The position numbers and the translations under genes are program-made. The notes beneath the pieces were generated by a model. The model did not search any database and had not been told where the DNA came from. It saw nothing but the letters and a program-made list of their open reading frames with translations. A stretch of DNA of 64,000 bases from Bradyrhizobium sp. WBAH42 (GTDB lineage Bacteria > Pseudomonadota > Alphaproteobacteria > Rhizobiales > Xanthobacteraceae), in assembly GCF_024585265.1 (NCBI RefSeq), contig NZ_CP036533.1, forward strand, positions 3,481,001-3,545,000, given 5' to 3'. Shown piece by piece: positions 1-8,396 of the stretch (position 1 is its first letter; each line of letters opens with the position of its first letter).

Positions 1-1
1 G

Positions 2-1234
2 GCCGTCATCGATGCAGTCACACTCTCCTGCTTGCACTTCGAGCGCGGCCAGGCGGCGATTGCCAAGGGGTGGCTGGCGCGGGCGGAGGATTGGGCCTCC
101 GAGATCGAGGATCCCGCCACGACTGCGCTGACTCTCTGGATGAAATCGAAGGTCGCCGCGTTCGACGGCGAGCCTGAACAGGCACTTTCGCTTGCCGATG
201 CCGCGTACAGCACGGTCCGGCACAGGGACGCTGTTGGCATCGAGGCGCTGAGTCTGGCTTATCGCGGGTTCTACCGGCTGTGTCTCGGCGATACGCGCGC
301 AGGACTGGCGGATCAGGACCTCGCCGCTACGATGGCGCTCTCCAGCGGCGATATCGACCCGATCGTCGGAGGCATCCTCTACTGCAACATCCTGTGGGCG
401 GCGCGGATGTTCGGAGATTGGGCGAGGGCCGACCAGTGGACGCTCGGCTATCAGAAATATTGCACCGAGAGCGGGATGGAATTGACCGGCTCCTGTCAGC
501 TTCATCGGTCAGAAGTCCTTGGCGTCAGGGGCTCGCTTGGCGAGGCCTTGTCGCGCATTCAGGATTCGCTGGCACGGCTGACCAGCGACGCGCCATGGGC
601 GATCGGCGATGCGAATCGCGTGCTGGCAGACGTCCAGGCTGCGATCGGCAATGACGATGCCGCGCTCGAAGCTTACGAAAAGGCCTATGCCCTCGGCTGG
701 TGCCCGGAGCCCGGCCACGCCATGCTTTTGCTGGAACGTGGCGAGGCTGAAGCCGCCTACACCAGTCTCGAACGCAGCTTGATCGGAAAGACCTGGTGGA
801 CCCTGCAGCGCCGAGGAATCCTGTTCGCGCATCTGGCGCTCGCCGCCGCGCATACAGGCCGCCATGAGCAGGCCCTGGAGCTGATCGAAGAGCTTTCCGG
901 AAGCCCGGACCGATGGCCGATGCCTTCGATCCGGGCATTGACGAACGAAGCGCAGTCGGTTCTCGCCAATGTGCGCGACGAGTACGACTCTGCGCTGCGG
1001 CATCTGCACCTGGCCCGGCAGCTATGGTCGAGCATCGACGGGCGAGTGCAGGCGGTCAGGCTGAGACTCCGTATCGCGAAGCTGCAATTGGCGCATGATG
1101 ACGTTCGAGGCGCTTCAGCGGAAATTCACGCAGCCCAGCTGGCGGCCGGCGAACTGGGTTCGCGGAAGTTCGAGGCTGCATGCGCCGCTTTGCGACGCGA
1201 GGTCGATACGCGAACGCGAGGACGTGCTGCTTAA
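2..1234 (+). CDS. TPR-repeat C-terminal part of a large signalling protein (5' end outside window)
   Basis: The frame is already open at base 2 and has no convincing start, so this is the 3' part of a gene beginning before the window. The visible 410 or so residues are almost entirely paired helices of tetratricopeptide type, rich in Ala, Leu and Glu. Segments such as HRSEVLGVRGSLGEAL and DDAALEAYEKAYALG are typical. This kind of TPR tail is usual in large regulators that carry an upstream cyclase or LuxR-type module plus an AAA ATPase. The N-terminal module cannot be seen, so the output function is unknown. It is convergent with the exported protein that follows. Confidence 0.75.
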   Translation, partial: AVIDAVTLSCLHFERGQAAIAKGWLARAEDWASEIEDPATTALTLWMKSKVAAFDGEPEQALSLADAAYSTVRHRDAVGIEALSLAYRGFYRLCLGDTRAGLADQDLAATMALSSGDIDPIVGGILYCNILWAARMFGDWARADQWTLGYQKYCTESGMELTGSCQLHRSEVLGVRGSLGEALSRIQDSLARLTSDAPWAIGDANRVLADVQAAIGNDDAALEAYEKAYALGWCPEPGHAMLLLERGEAEAAYTSLERSLIGKTWWTLQRRGILFAHLALAAAHTGRHEQALELIEELSGSPDRWPMPSIRALTNEAQSVLANVRDEYDSALRHLHLARQLWSSIDGRVQAVRLRLRIAKLQLAHDDVRGASAEIHAAQLAAGELGSRKFEAACAALRREVDTRTRGRAA

Positions 1235-1283
1235 GGACGGTCCGTGCTCCGTACCTCGCCTGTCATCGCAGAGGTGTTGCACG

Positions 1284-1847
1284 TCATTTTGCAACGCGCG
1301 CTTCCTGTTTCCTGGTCACATGCCAGAGCACCACGTGGTAATGCGGCACGTCCACGCCGGGGTGACCCGCGTTGAAGTAGAGACTGACGTGGTCAACTGG
1401 TGCTGCGGATCCCGCTCCCTCCCATGATTTGTGATCGTCGATGTCCTTGTTCGGGACCATGTACACGGTCGCCACCAGACGATCCCTGCGATCGAAGCAC
1501 AGGAACGGCCCCAGCGGCAACGTGTCGGGCTTCACGAAAATGATGCCGAGGCCCGGAAAGAACTTCGGGAAATTCACGAGATCGCTGACCCGCTTGTATC
1601 CGTTTTTCTCGGCGACCTTCCGCTGATTGGGCGGCGAACGAACGATGTCGCGCTTCCTGTGCGCCTTGGTGCTTCGGTCAGGGGCTGTCCTGATGCGCTC
1701 GGTCGTGCCGGCCGGCGGCGCGTTGGGCGGTGCGAGTGTCTGCGGCGTCGGTGGAAAGAGGGGCGCGAATTGGGCTGCAGAGTGCCGCACGTCGGCGATC
1801 AAGGCGAGCAACGCAACCAAGGCTGCGCTCACAAGCGCGTTGCGCAT
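1284..1847 (-). CDS. Conserved exported protein of unknown function
   Basis: The start at 1847 is chosen because GGGAGG lies seven bases upstream and the protein then begins directly with a signal peptide (MRNALVSAALVALLALIADV, cleavage probably after HSAAQ). The mature part has a Pro-rich linker (residues about 27-65), a basic stretch, and a compact C-terminal domain ending in the His-rich HPGVDVPHYHVVLWHV, which could bind metal. An upstream in-frame ATG at 1874 lacks a ribosome site. It lies 34 bases downstream of the TAXI protein on the same strand, so the two are probably co-transcribed. I do not recognise the family. Confidence 0.72.
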   Translation of the reverse strand: MRNALVSAALVALLALIADVRHSAAQFAPLFPPTPQTLAPPNAPPAGTTERIRTAPDRSTKAHRKRDIVRSPPNQRKVAEKNGYKRVSDLVNFPKFFPGLGIIFVKPDTLPLGPFLCFDRRDRLVATVYMVPNKDIDDHKSWEGAGSAAPVDHVSLYFNAGHPGVDVPHYHVVLWHVTRKQEARVAK

Positions 1848-1881
1848 CGACACCTCCCGACATTTGACTGCCAAATCTTGC

Positions 1882-3075
1882 TCACTTATCCGGATTGCGT
1901 TCTCGCCAGCGCAGGAACTCCCGGAATAAATCTTCCCGGTCGGGTGGATTGGCGGTCGGCTTTCCTTCGAGGAATCTGCCGAACGCCTTGCGAAGAGCGG
2001 CCTCGCCGCCGGATTGCTGCTGGAGCCAGCGCTCTGCCGGCCGAAATCGTCGCCATCCGGGGAGCTGCGCGGCCAGGTTCACCTCGCGCCATTTGGGGTG
2101 ATGTGCGCCAGCTAGGAATTCAGGAAAGCGCGTGAACAATGTCTGGACGAAGAATTCCAGCAACCGAAACCGCTCGCTGCCACTCGGCCAGTTGTAGGCG
2201 AAGAGAGCGGATTTGATCGCGATCGTGTCGACGCTTGCTTCGGCGGCGATCACATTTGGGTAGTCCTTATGGCGGAGCGTCGATGGCAGATAATCTTGTT
2301 GCAGCAGCTCCTTGAGGTAGGGGATTGGCAGGAGGTGAATATTGTCGAGTTGCGACACCTGCGCCAGGAAGCTGACCGGTTTTCCTGAAACCAGCAGAGC
2401 GGCGGAGAGATCTCCCTTCCTCAGACCATCCAGCGCGGCCTCCGGTCCCAAGTTCGACTCGCTGATCTTGATGCCCAGACGGTTCAACACTTCGCGGCCG
2501 AGGATGGCGCCGGCACTGCCGTCCTCTCCGAGATTGACCCTCTTTCCCGAAAGTTCCGCCAGGCTTCCGATCTCCGGCCGCGCAAGGAGGTGGAACTCTT
2601 CGATATGGAGCGGTGCAATGTAGGTCAGTCTGTCTGAAATGTCCCCGAAGGTCCTTGTCTCCCGGAGGCGGTCGACCAGAACGACGGGCGCGATCGCCAC
2701 GTCGGCACCTGCGAGGGTGAGCACATCGAGAACGTTACGGATACCGCCGTTTCCCACTATCGGCAGGACCCGTAATGCGACTTGGCCCCGAGGGCCGGTC
2801 TCTTGGCCGCCGGCGAGCGTGGTCGCAATGTCCTGAGCGAGCGCGAATTCAGTGCATTGCGGCGTACCGGTCACGAAGCCCACCGTATAGGGGTCCGCAG
2901 ATCGCCCGGTCTCCTTCCTGGGGGTGCCTTCCTTTCTTGGAGACACTTTCGTGGCTTCGCTCGGAGAAGCCGACAGTCGCTGTTGCGCGAAACAAACCTG
3001 GACCTGCCCGCCAAAGTAGGCCGCTGCAATCAATGCGATGAACAAACCGGCCCGCATCGCTCCGCAGACCCTCAT
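1882..3075 (-). CDS. TAXI-family TRAP transporter solute-binding protein
   Basis: A 397-residue exported protein. It has an N-terminal hydrophobic signal (residues about 8-30, ending FAQQ), a low-complexity linker, and then a TAXI/NMT1-like binding fold starting at PYTVGFVTGTPQCTEFALAQ. Typical family features are the repeated segregated lobes, GADVAIAPVVLVDRL, and ELSGKRVNLGEDGSAGAILG, the segment that usually closes over the ligand. No membrane DctQM-like partner is nearby, which is common for rhizobial orphan TAXI proteins. The start overlaps the stop of a small upstream gene by four bases (ATGA). The ligand is unknown; organic acids or amino acids are typical for the family. Confidence 0.82.
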   Translation of the reverse strand: MRVCGAMRAGLFIALIAAAYFGGQVQVCFAQQRLSASPSEATKVSPRKEGTPRKETGRSADPYTVGFVTGTPQCTEFALAQDIATTLAGGQETGPRGQVALRVLPIVGNGGIRNVLDVLTLAGADVAIAPVVLVDRLRETRTFGDISDRLTYIAPLHIEEFHLLARPEIGSLAELSGKRVNLGEDGSAGAILGREVLNRLGIKISESNLGPEAALDGLRKGDLSAALLVSGKPVSFLAQVSQLDNIHLLPIPYLKELLQQDYLPSTLRHKDYPNVIAAEASVDTIAIKSALFAYNWPSGSERFRLLEFFVQTLFTRFPEFLAGAHHPKWREVNLAAQLPGWRRFRPAERWLQQQSGGEAALRKAFGRFLEGKPTANPPDREDLFREFLRWRERNPDK

Positions 3076-3332
3076 TGTTCAACCTGCTCGGTCAGCTCTC
3101 GCGTGGGACGTGACATGCCCCGAGAGGCTGCCACCGCGCGAAGCAAGGCCGAAGCAAATGCTTGGCGTTCCAACGCGGCCAGGACAGTGCCGTTCCGTGA
3201 TGCCTGAAGCTGAAGTTTGTCGAGGCGCCCGGCCTCGCCTGCAATCCATTGGTGTGCCAAGCGGTGATCTAAGCCGGAAAGTGCGACGCTATCGCCCGGG
3301 CTTATTGACAATCGAGGAGCGCGCTGTACCAC
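3072..3332 (-). CDS. Small hypothetical protein coupled to the TAXI gene
   Basis: This minus-strand frame ends in an ATGA overlap with the start of the TAXI binding-protein gene, the usual sign of translational coupling. The C-terminal 65 residues (GLDHRLAHQWIAGEAGRL, LAALERQAFASALLRAVAAS) look like an amphipathic helical protein rather than noise. There is no ATG in a sensible place. A GTG at 3332 or a TTG at 3311 are the candidate starts, neither with a strong ribosome site, so the 5' end is uncertain. I do not recognise a family. It could be an accidental frame, but the overlap argues for a real gene. Confidence 0.38.
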   Translation of the reverse strand: MVQRAPRLSISPGDSVALSGLDHRLAHQWIAGEAGRLDKLQLQASRNGTVLAALERQAFASALLRAVAASRGMSRPTRELTEQVEQ

Positions 3333-3355
3333 GATGGTAAGCCAAAAGGAGCGGC

Positions 3356-5071
3356 ATGATGACGAGTGGCTTGCGCAAGGGTCTGACGAGTTATGGCGAT
3401 GCCGGCTTCTCGCTGTTCCTGCGCAAGGCATTCATCAAGGCCATGGGCTATTCCGACGACGCGCTGGAGCGCCCGATCGTCGGCATCACCAATACCTATA
3501 GCGACTACAATCCCTGCCACGGCAACGTCCCGCAGATCATCGAAGCCGCCAAGCGCGGCGTGATGCTGTCGGGTGCAATGCCGTTCGTGTTCCCGACTAT
3601 CTCGATCGCGGAGAGCTTTGCCCATCCGACCTCGATGTACCTGCGCAATCTGATGGCGATGGACACCGAGGAGATGATCCGCGCTCAGCCGATGGATGCG
3701 GTGATCGTGATCGGCGGCTGCGACAAGACGCTGCCGGCGCAGGTGATGGCGGCAATCAGCGCCGACCTGCCGACCGTGGTCATTCCTGTCGGCCCGATGG
3801 TGGTCGGTCATCACAAGGGCGAGGTGCTGGGGGCCTGCACCGACTGCCGCCGGCTCTGGGCCAAGTATCGCGCCGGCGACATGGACGATGCCGAGATCGA
3901 GGCGGTGAATGGCCGCCTCGCGCCGTCGGTCGGCACCTGCATGGTGATGGGGACGGCCTCGACCATGGCGTGCATGATCGAAGCCATGGGCCTGTCGCTG
4001 CCGATGAGCGCGACGATTCCCGCGCCGCATGCCGAGCGCTTCCGTCTGGCCGAGGCCAGCGGCAAGGTCGCCGCAGAGATGGCCAAGGCCAAGGGACCAA
4101 AGCCGAGCGAAGTGTTGACGCCGGCCTCGTTCAAGAACGCGCAGGTCGTGCTGCAGGCGATCGGCGGCTCGACCAATGGCCTGATCCATCTGACCGCGAT
4201 GGCGCATCGCTCGCCGCACCGGCTCGATCTCGCGGCGTTCGACCAGATCGGCCGTGAGGTGCCGGTGCTGGTCGACCTCAAGCCATCTGGCGAGCACTAT
4301 ATGGAGCACTTCCACCACGCCGGCGGCGTGCCCAAGCTGCTGGCGCAGCTCGGCGATCTCATCGATCTCGACGCCAGGACGATCAGCGGCCAGACGTTGC
4401 GCGAGATCGCGGCGAATGCGGAGGACGTGCCCGGCCAGGATGCCATCCGCCCGCGCGACAATCCGATCAAGACAGAGGGCGGCCTCGCCATCCTGCACGG
4501 CAATCTCGCCCCGCGCGGTGCGGTCATCAAGCAATCGGCCGCGAGCCCGACGCTGCTGCAGCACACCGGGCGCGCCGTCGTGTTCGAGTCCGTCGAGGAC
4601 ATGACCTTGCGGGTCGACGATCCCGATCTCGACGTCACCGCCGATGACGTGCTGGTGCTGCGCAATGCCGGCCCGAAGGGCGCACCCGGCATGCCGGAAG
4701 CCGGCTATCTGCCGATCCCGAAGAAGCTCGCACGCGGCGGCACCAAGGACATGGTGCGTATCTCGGATGCGCGCATGAGCGGCACCGCGTTCGGCACCAT
4801 CGTGCTGCACATCACCCCGGAATCCGCCGTCGGCGGGCCGCTGGCGCTGGTTGAGAACGGCGACATGATCCGTCTCGACGTGACCAAACGCAGCATCGAG
4901 CTCTTGGTCGACGCCGCCGAGCTCGACCGCCGCCGTGCTGCGTTGAAGCCGGCCGCAGCGCCGGAGCAAGCACGGCGCGGCTACGCCTGGCTGTTCAACG
5001 AGACCATCCTGCAGGCCGACGAGGGCTGCGATTTCGATTTCATGCAGAGGACGGGTCCCGCGAAGGTCTGA
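3356..5071 (+). CDS. IlvD/EDD-family dehydratase, probably sugar-acid dehydratase
   Basis: A 571-residue member of the IlvD/Edd family, which removes water from 2,3-dihydroxy acids or sugar acids using an iron-sulfur cluster. The three expected cluster cysteines are in place: C54 in NPCHGN, C122 in GGCDKTLPAQ and C195 in GTCMVMGTASTM. The C-terminal beta-barrel domain carries ARMSGTAFGTIVLHI, conserved in the family. Length and the HHKGEVLGACTDCRRLW segment suggest the L-arabinonate/pentonate dehydratase branch rather than branched-chain amino-acid IlvD, but this is inference. AAGGAG sits just upstream of the double ATG. It stands alone on this strand and converges with the enoyl-CoA hydratase gene. 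Confidence 0.88.
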   Translation: MMTSGLRKGLTSYGDAGFSLFLRKAFIKAMGYSDDALERPIVGITNTYSDYNPCHGNVPQIIEAAKRGVMLSGAMPFVFPTISIAESFAHPTSMYLRNLMAMDTEEMIRAQPMDAVIVIGGCDKTLPAQVMAAISADLPTVVIPVGPMVVGHHKGEVLGACTDCRRLWAKYRAGDMDDAEIEAVNGRLAPSVGTCMVMGTASTMACMIEAMGLSLPMSATIPAPHAERFRLAEASGKVAAEMAKAKGPKPSEVLTPASFKNAQVVLQAIGGSTNGLIHLTAMAHRSPHRLDLAAFDQIGREVPVLVDLKPSGEHYMEHFHHAGGVPKLLAQLGDLIDLDARTISGQTLREIAANAEDVPGQDAIRPRDNPIKTEGGLAILHGNLAPRGAVIKQSAASPTLLQHTGRAVVFESVEDMTLRVDDPDLDVTADDVLVLRNAGPKGAPGMPEAGYLPIPKKLARGGTKDMVRISDARMSGTAFGTIVLHITPESAVGGPLALVENGDMIRLDVTKRSIELLVDAAELDRRRAALKPAAAPEQARRGYAWLFNETILQADEGCDFDFMQRTGPAKV

Positions 5072-5080
5072 GCCGCCGCG

Positions 5081-5875
5081 CTACTTGCCCTTGCTCGTGA
5101 ACTTCTTCACGGCGGTGCGGAAGTCTTCCGTGTTCATCGCCATGATGATCTTGTGCTCCTCGGCATCGAGCTGCTGCTTCACCGGCGTGGTCGCAGCCTG
5201 ATAGACCAGCTGCTTGGTGCCGGCGATCGAAGCCGGCGGGTTCTGCGCGAGACGCTCGGCAAGCTGTCGCGTTGCCGCCTTCAGCTCGGTTGCGGGAACG
5301 GTCTTGGCGACCAGGCCCCATTCATAGGCCTGCTGCGCGGTAAAATTGTCTTCGGCGAGAAAGATCTGCAGCGCGCGGCGCGATCCGACCGTGCCGACGA
5401 TGCCGACCGTCGAGCCGCCGTCGGGCGACACGCCGATCTTGGCATAGGCCGGCGTGAATTTGGCATCGTCCGCGGCGATGCAGAGATCGGTGACGAAGGC
5501 GAGGCCCATGCCGGCGCCGGCGGCCGAGCCGTGCACGCTCGACAGCGAGATCTTCGGCATCCGCCTGACGACCTCGATGAAGGCGTGATAGTGCTTCAGG
5601 AGCTCGCCGACGACGGGCGTCACCGTGCCGGCTTCGGCGGCGGCCCCGATCGTCTGCAGATCGCCGCCGGCGCAGAACGCGCGGCCTTCGCCTTCGAGCA
5701 CGACGACGCGGATGTCGTCGGCGCCCTCGAGATAGGCCGCGAGCTGCTCGAGCTTCTGCGCTATCGCAAGGTTGATCGCGTTGAATGCGGCAGGGCGGTT
5801 CAGCGTGATGGTCGCGATCGGGCCGTCGATCCGCAGCAGAGCGGGATCGTCGGGCTTTGAGACGGGAGCGGTCAT
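5081..5875 (-). CDS. Enoyl-CoA hydratase/isomerase (crotonase) family protein
   Basis: A 264-residue crotonase-fold protein acting on acyl-CoA thioesters. The oxyanion-hole elements are visible: FNAINLAIAQKL followed by AFCAGGDLQTIG, and HGSAAGAGMGLAFVTDLCIA. The second catalytic position falls in KIGVSPDGGSTVGI, where Asp replaces the Glu of classical hydratases, a pattern seen in isomerase and PaaG-like branches. The exact reaction (hydration, isomerisation or dehalogenation) is therefore open. GGAGAA lies nine bases upstream of the ATG. It is divergent from the flavoprotein reductase gene, with about 190 bases of shared promoter space. Confidence 0.87.
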   Translation of the reverse strand: MTAPVSKPDDPALLRIDGPIATITLNRPAAFNAINLAIAQKLEQLAAYLEGADDIRVVVLEGEGRAFCAGGDLQTIGAAAEAGTVTPVVGELLKHYHAFIEVVRRMPKISLSSVHGSAAGAGMGLAFVTDLCIAADDAKFTPAYAKIGVSPDGGSTVGIVGTVGSRRALQIFLAEDNFTAQQAYEWGLVAKTVPATELKAATRQLAERLAQNPPASIAGTKQLVYQAATTPVKQQLDAEEHKIIMAMNTEDFRTAVKKFTSKGK

Positions 5876-6063
5876 CTGGAATTCTCCGGCAGGAGGTCGA
5901 GGCTCGAACTAAATCGCAGAAGGGCAGGGGTGACAATCCCCGGCTGCCGCTCTTGCGCCGGGCGGAACGATAGGCTCAAATGGGGCTGCTTTCGCCAAGG
6001 GACGGACACGAGCGCCGGCTCCTCGCAAGGCCAGCAACCAAAATCAGCGAGAGAGGAGGCGGC

Positions 6064-6105
6064 ATGGGTCACGCTCGTGTCTTCCGGAAATGGGCTGTCC
6101 GATGA
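6064..6105 (+). CDS. 13-codon leader mini-gene overlapping the reductase start
   Basis: GAGAGAGGAGG, the strongest ribosome site in this intergenic space, is followed by ATG at 6064 and thirteen codons (MGHARVFRKWAVR). The TGA at 6103-6105 overlaps the ATG of the reductase at 6102 in an ATGA junction. This is what a translationally coupled leader looks like. The short product is basic and is probably not functional on its own. It could instead be the remnant of a longer upstream gene. What the sequence shows is the strong ribosome site, the open frame and the exact overlap; any regulatory role is inference. Confidence 0.5.
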   Translation: MGHARVFRKWAVR

Positions 6106-7319
6106 CTGGCCCGGTGATCATCGTCGGTGCCGGCCATGGCGGCTACCAGGTCGCGGCATCGCTGCGCCAGGCCGGCTTTTCCGAGCGCATCTGCCTGATC
6201 AACGACGAGGCGCATCTGCCCTATCAGCGGCCGCCGCTGTCCAAGGCCTACATCAAGGGCTCCGCGGGTCCGGAGAGCCTGATGTTCCGGCCTGAGAAGT
6301 TTTACCAGGACCAGACCATCGAGCTGATCGCCGGCCGCGCCACCTCGATCGACCGTGCCGCGCGCAAGGTGCATCTTGCCTCGGGCGGGATGCTGGATTA
6401 CGGCCACCTCGTGCTGGCGACCGGCGCGCGCAATCGGCTGCTCGATCTGCCCAACGCCAACCTGCCCGACGTGAAATACTTACGCATCCTCGACGACAGC
6501 GAGGCGCTGCGCGCGATCATGCCGTCGAAGACGCGCGCCGTGATCATCGGCGCCGGCTTCATCGGCCTTGAGTTTGCCGCGACCGCCCGCATCAAGGGCC
6601 TCGAGGTCGACGTGCTCGAGCTCGCCCCGCGCGTGATGGCGCGGGCGGTGACGGCGGAGGTCTCGGAATATTTTCAGGACCGCCACCGCGAGGCCGGCAT
6701 CCGCATCCATCTCGGCGTGCAGGCGACCTCCATCGAAGCGGAGGGCGGCAAGGTCACCGGCGTCTCCTTGAGCGACGGGCGGCATCTGCCGGCCGACCTC
6801 ATCGTGGTCGGCGTCGGCGTGCTGCCGAACATCGAGCTCGCGGCCGAGGCGGGGCTGCCGGTCGCGGCCGGCATCGTCGTCGACGAATATCTCTCGACGG
6901 CTGATCCCAACATCTCCGCGATCGGCGATTGCGCGCTGTTCGCAAGCCCGCGCTTCGGCGGCTCGCTGCGGCTGGAATCGGTGCAGAACGCCACCGATCA
7001 CGCCCGCTGCCTCGCAGCAAAGCTGACCGGCGACAAGAAACCGTACGACAGCCATCCCTGGTTCTGGAGCGACCAGGGCGATGACAAGCTCCAGATCGCG
7101 GGGCTGACCACCGGCTACGACCGCGTCGTGCTGCGTGGCGATCCTGCCAAGAAGGCCTTTTCGGCCTTCTGCTATCATGGCGACAAGCTGCTCGGCATCG
7201 AATCGATCAACCGCGCCGGCGATCACATGTTTGGCCGGAGATTGCAGGCCATGAACCGCTCGATCACGCCGGAGCAGGCCGCCGACGAAAGCTTCGACCT
7301 CAAGAGCGCGCTGGCGTGA
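6102..7319 (+). CDS. FAD-dependent ferredoxin/rubredoxin reductase-type oxidoreductase
   Basis: A two-dinucleotide-binding flavoprotein of about 405 residues. The N-terminal FAD site is VIIVGAGHGGYQVAASLRQ. The NAD(P)H site is TRAVIIGAGFIGLEFAATAR near residue 145. The second FAD contact is ISAIGDCALFASP near residue 270, and PYQRPPLSK is the characteristic motif of ferredoxin reductases serving P450s and Rieske oxygenases. The C-terminal reductase domain is present. The start at 6102 is preferred because it overlaps the stop of a 13-codon leader; an in-frame ATG at 6090 is an alternative. No ferredoxin gene is adjacent. Its partner could be either P450-type system, but only the P450 at 32.6-33.8 kb lacks its own reductase. 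Confidence 0.88.
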   Translation: MTGPVIIVGAGHGGYQVAASLRQAGFSERICLINDEAHLPYQRPPLSKAYIKGSAGPESLMFRPEKFYQDQTIELIAGRATSIDRAARKVHLASGGMLDYGHLVLATGARNRLLDLPNANLPDVKYLRILDDSEALRAIMPSKTRAVIIGAGFIGLEFAATARIKGLEVDVLELAPRVMARAVTAEVSEYFQDRHREAGIRIHLGVQATSIEAEGGKVTGVSLSDGRHLPADLIVVGVGVLPNIELAAEAGLPVAAGIVVDEYLSTADPNISAIGDCALFASPRFGGSLRLESVQNATDHARCLAAKLTGDKKPYDSHPWFWSDQGDDKLQIAGLTTGYDRVVLRGDPAKKAFSAFCYHGDKLLGIESINRAGDHMFGRRLQAMNRSITPEQAADESFDLKSALA

Positions 7320-7327
7320 TCTTTCTT

Positions 7328-7467
7328 CTCCCTCTCCCCGTTCTTACGGGGAGAGGGTCGGGGTGAGGGGCCTATCCGCAGATGAGATGATCGCGAGACC
7401 TGTACCCCCTCACCCGGATTGCATCTGCGATGCAATCCGACCTCTCCCCGCAAGCGGGGCGAGGTGA
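7328..7467. repeat. Intergenic inverted-repeat element, CCTCTCCCCG family
   Basis: Fills the convergent gap between the reductase and ribokinase genes. It contains two strong hairpins: CCTCTCCCCG with CGGGGAGAGG around 7331-7357, and the CCTCTCCCCGCAAGCGGGG stem near 7441-7460. Between them is GGATTGCATCTGCGATGCAATCC. A related element occurs at 14444-14564. Such dispersed palindromic elements are frequent between genes in Bradyrhizobium-like genomes and can serve as bidirectional terminators. Confidence 0.75.
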
Positions 7468-7481
7468 AGAAAGCGCAGCGC

Positions 7482-8390
7482 CTATAAAACCGCCGCCACT
7501 TCCCCGGCCGTCGGCATCGACGGCCCGGCGCCCATCCGCTGCACGCTGATCGAGGCGGCGGCGTTGGCGAACGTCAGCGCCTCGCGCAAGGGCGCACCCT
7601 CAGCCAGCTGCGCTGCCAGCGCGCCGACAAAGCAGTCGCCGGCGCCTGTGGTGTCGACCGCCTTCACCACACGGCCGGCCACCGCAATCTCGTCGCGCCC
7701 GGCGAGCGCCAGCACGCCGCGCTTGCCGAGCGTGACGCAGATGGTCTGGTCCTCGCGCGCCTGAAGCTGTCGCGCGACTTCGGTGATGCGGGCGGCCGCG
7801 TCGCTCTCGGAGAGCTCGCTGCCGGCGAGGAAGCCGAGCTCGGTCTCGTTCAGCACGAGGATGTCGACCAGCGCCAGCAGCTCGCCCGGCATCTTCTGCG
7901 CCGGCGCCGGGTTCAGCACGGTGACTGCCCCCGCCGCGCGGGCGCGGTGGAAGAATGCGGCGATGGTCGGCAGCGGAATCTCGAACTGGCTGACCGCGAC
8001 GTCGCCCTTCAGCAGCGGCACGACGCTGACGTCATCAGCGCCGACCAGCCCGTTCGCCCCGGGAACGACGACGATGGTGTTGTCGGCCTCGGCCACTGCG
8101 ATGATGGCCGTCCCGGTGTGCGTCTCCGCCGTCTCCACGACGTAGCCGAGATCGATGCCCTGCTCGCCGAGAAAGGCCTTCAGCTCGGCGCCGAACGAAT
8201 CCCTACCCAGCCGGCCGATCAGCGTGGTCCGCGCCCCTAAACGTGACGCCGCCACCGCCTGGTTCGCGCCCTTGCCGCCCGGAAAATACAGGACCTGGCG
8301 GCCGGCGACGGTCTCACCGATTCGTGGATGGCGATCGGCGGTCGCCACCACATCCATGTTGATGCTGCCGGCGACGAAGACGCGCCCCAT
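7482..8390 (-). CDS. rbsK: Ribokinase
   Basis: A 302-residue PfkB-family kinase that phosphorylates D-ribose at O5 using ATP. Diagnostic motifs are GSINMDVV at the N terminus, PGGKGANQAVAASRLGA (sugar-binding di-glycine motif), NPAPAQ, LNETELGFL, and the C-terminal catalytic DTTGAGDCFVGALAAQL containing the anion hole and catalytic Asp. Length is normal for RbsK. It starts six bases after the stop of another PfkB-family kinase gene, so the two form an operon. No ribose transporter is visible in the window. A related nucleoside or deoxyribose kinase is possible but the motif set fits ribokinase best. Confidence 0.86.
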   Translation of the reverse strand: MGRVFVAGSINMDVVATADRHPRIGETVAGRQVLYFPGGKGANQAVAASRLGARTTLIGRLGRDSFGAELKAFLGEQGIDLGYVVETAETHTGTAIIAVAEADNTIVVVPGANGLVGADDVSVVPLLKGDVAVSQFEIPLPTIAAFFHRARAAGAVTVLNPAPAQKMPGELLALVDILVLNETELGFLAGSELSESDAAARITEVARQLQAREDQTICVTLGKRGVLALAGRDEIAVAGRVVKAVDTTGAGDCFVGALAAQLAEGAPLREALTFANAAASISVQRMGAGPSMPTAGEVAAVL

Positions 8391-8396
8391 CTTGTT

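Noticed and set aside
3302..4969. A 555-codon open frame on the minus strand opposite the IlvD-type gene
   Set aside because: It is rich in Arg, His and Ala with no domain-like segments and exactly covers a well-supported dehydratase gene. In GC-rich DNA the strand opposite a real gene often stays open.
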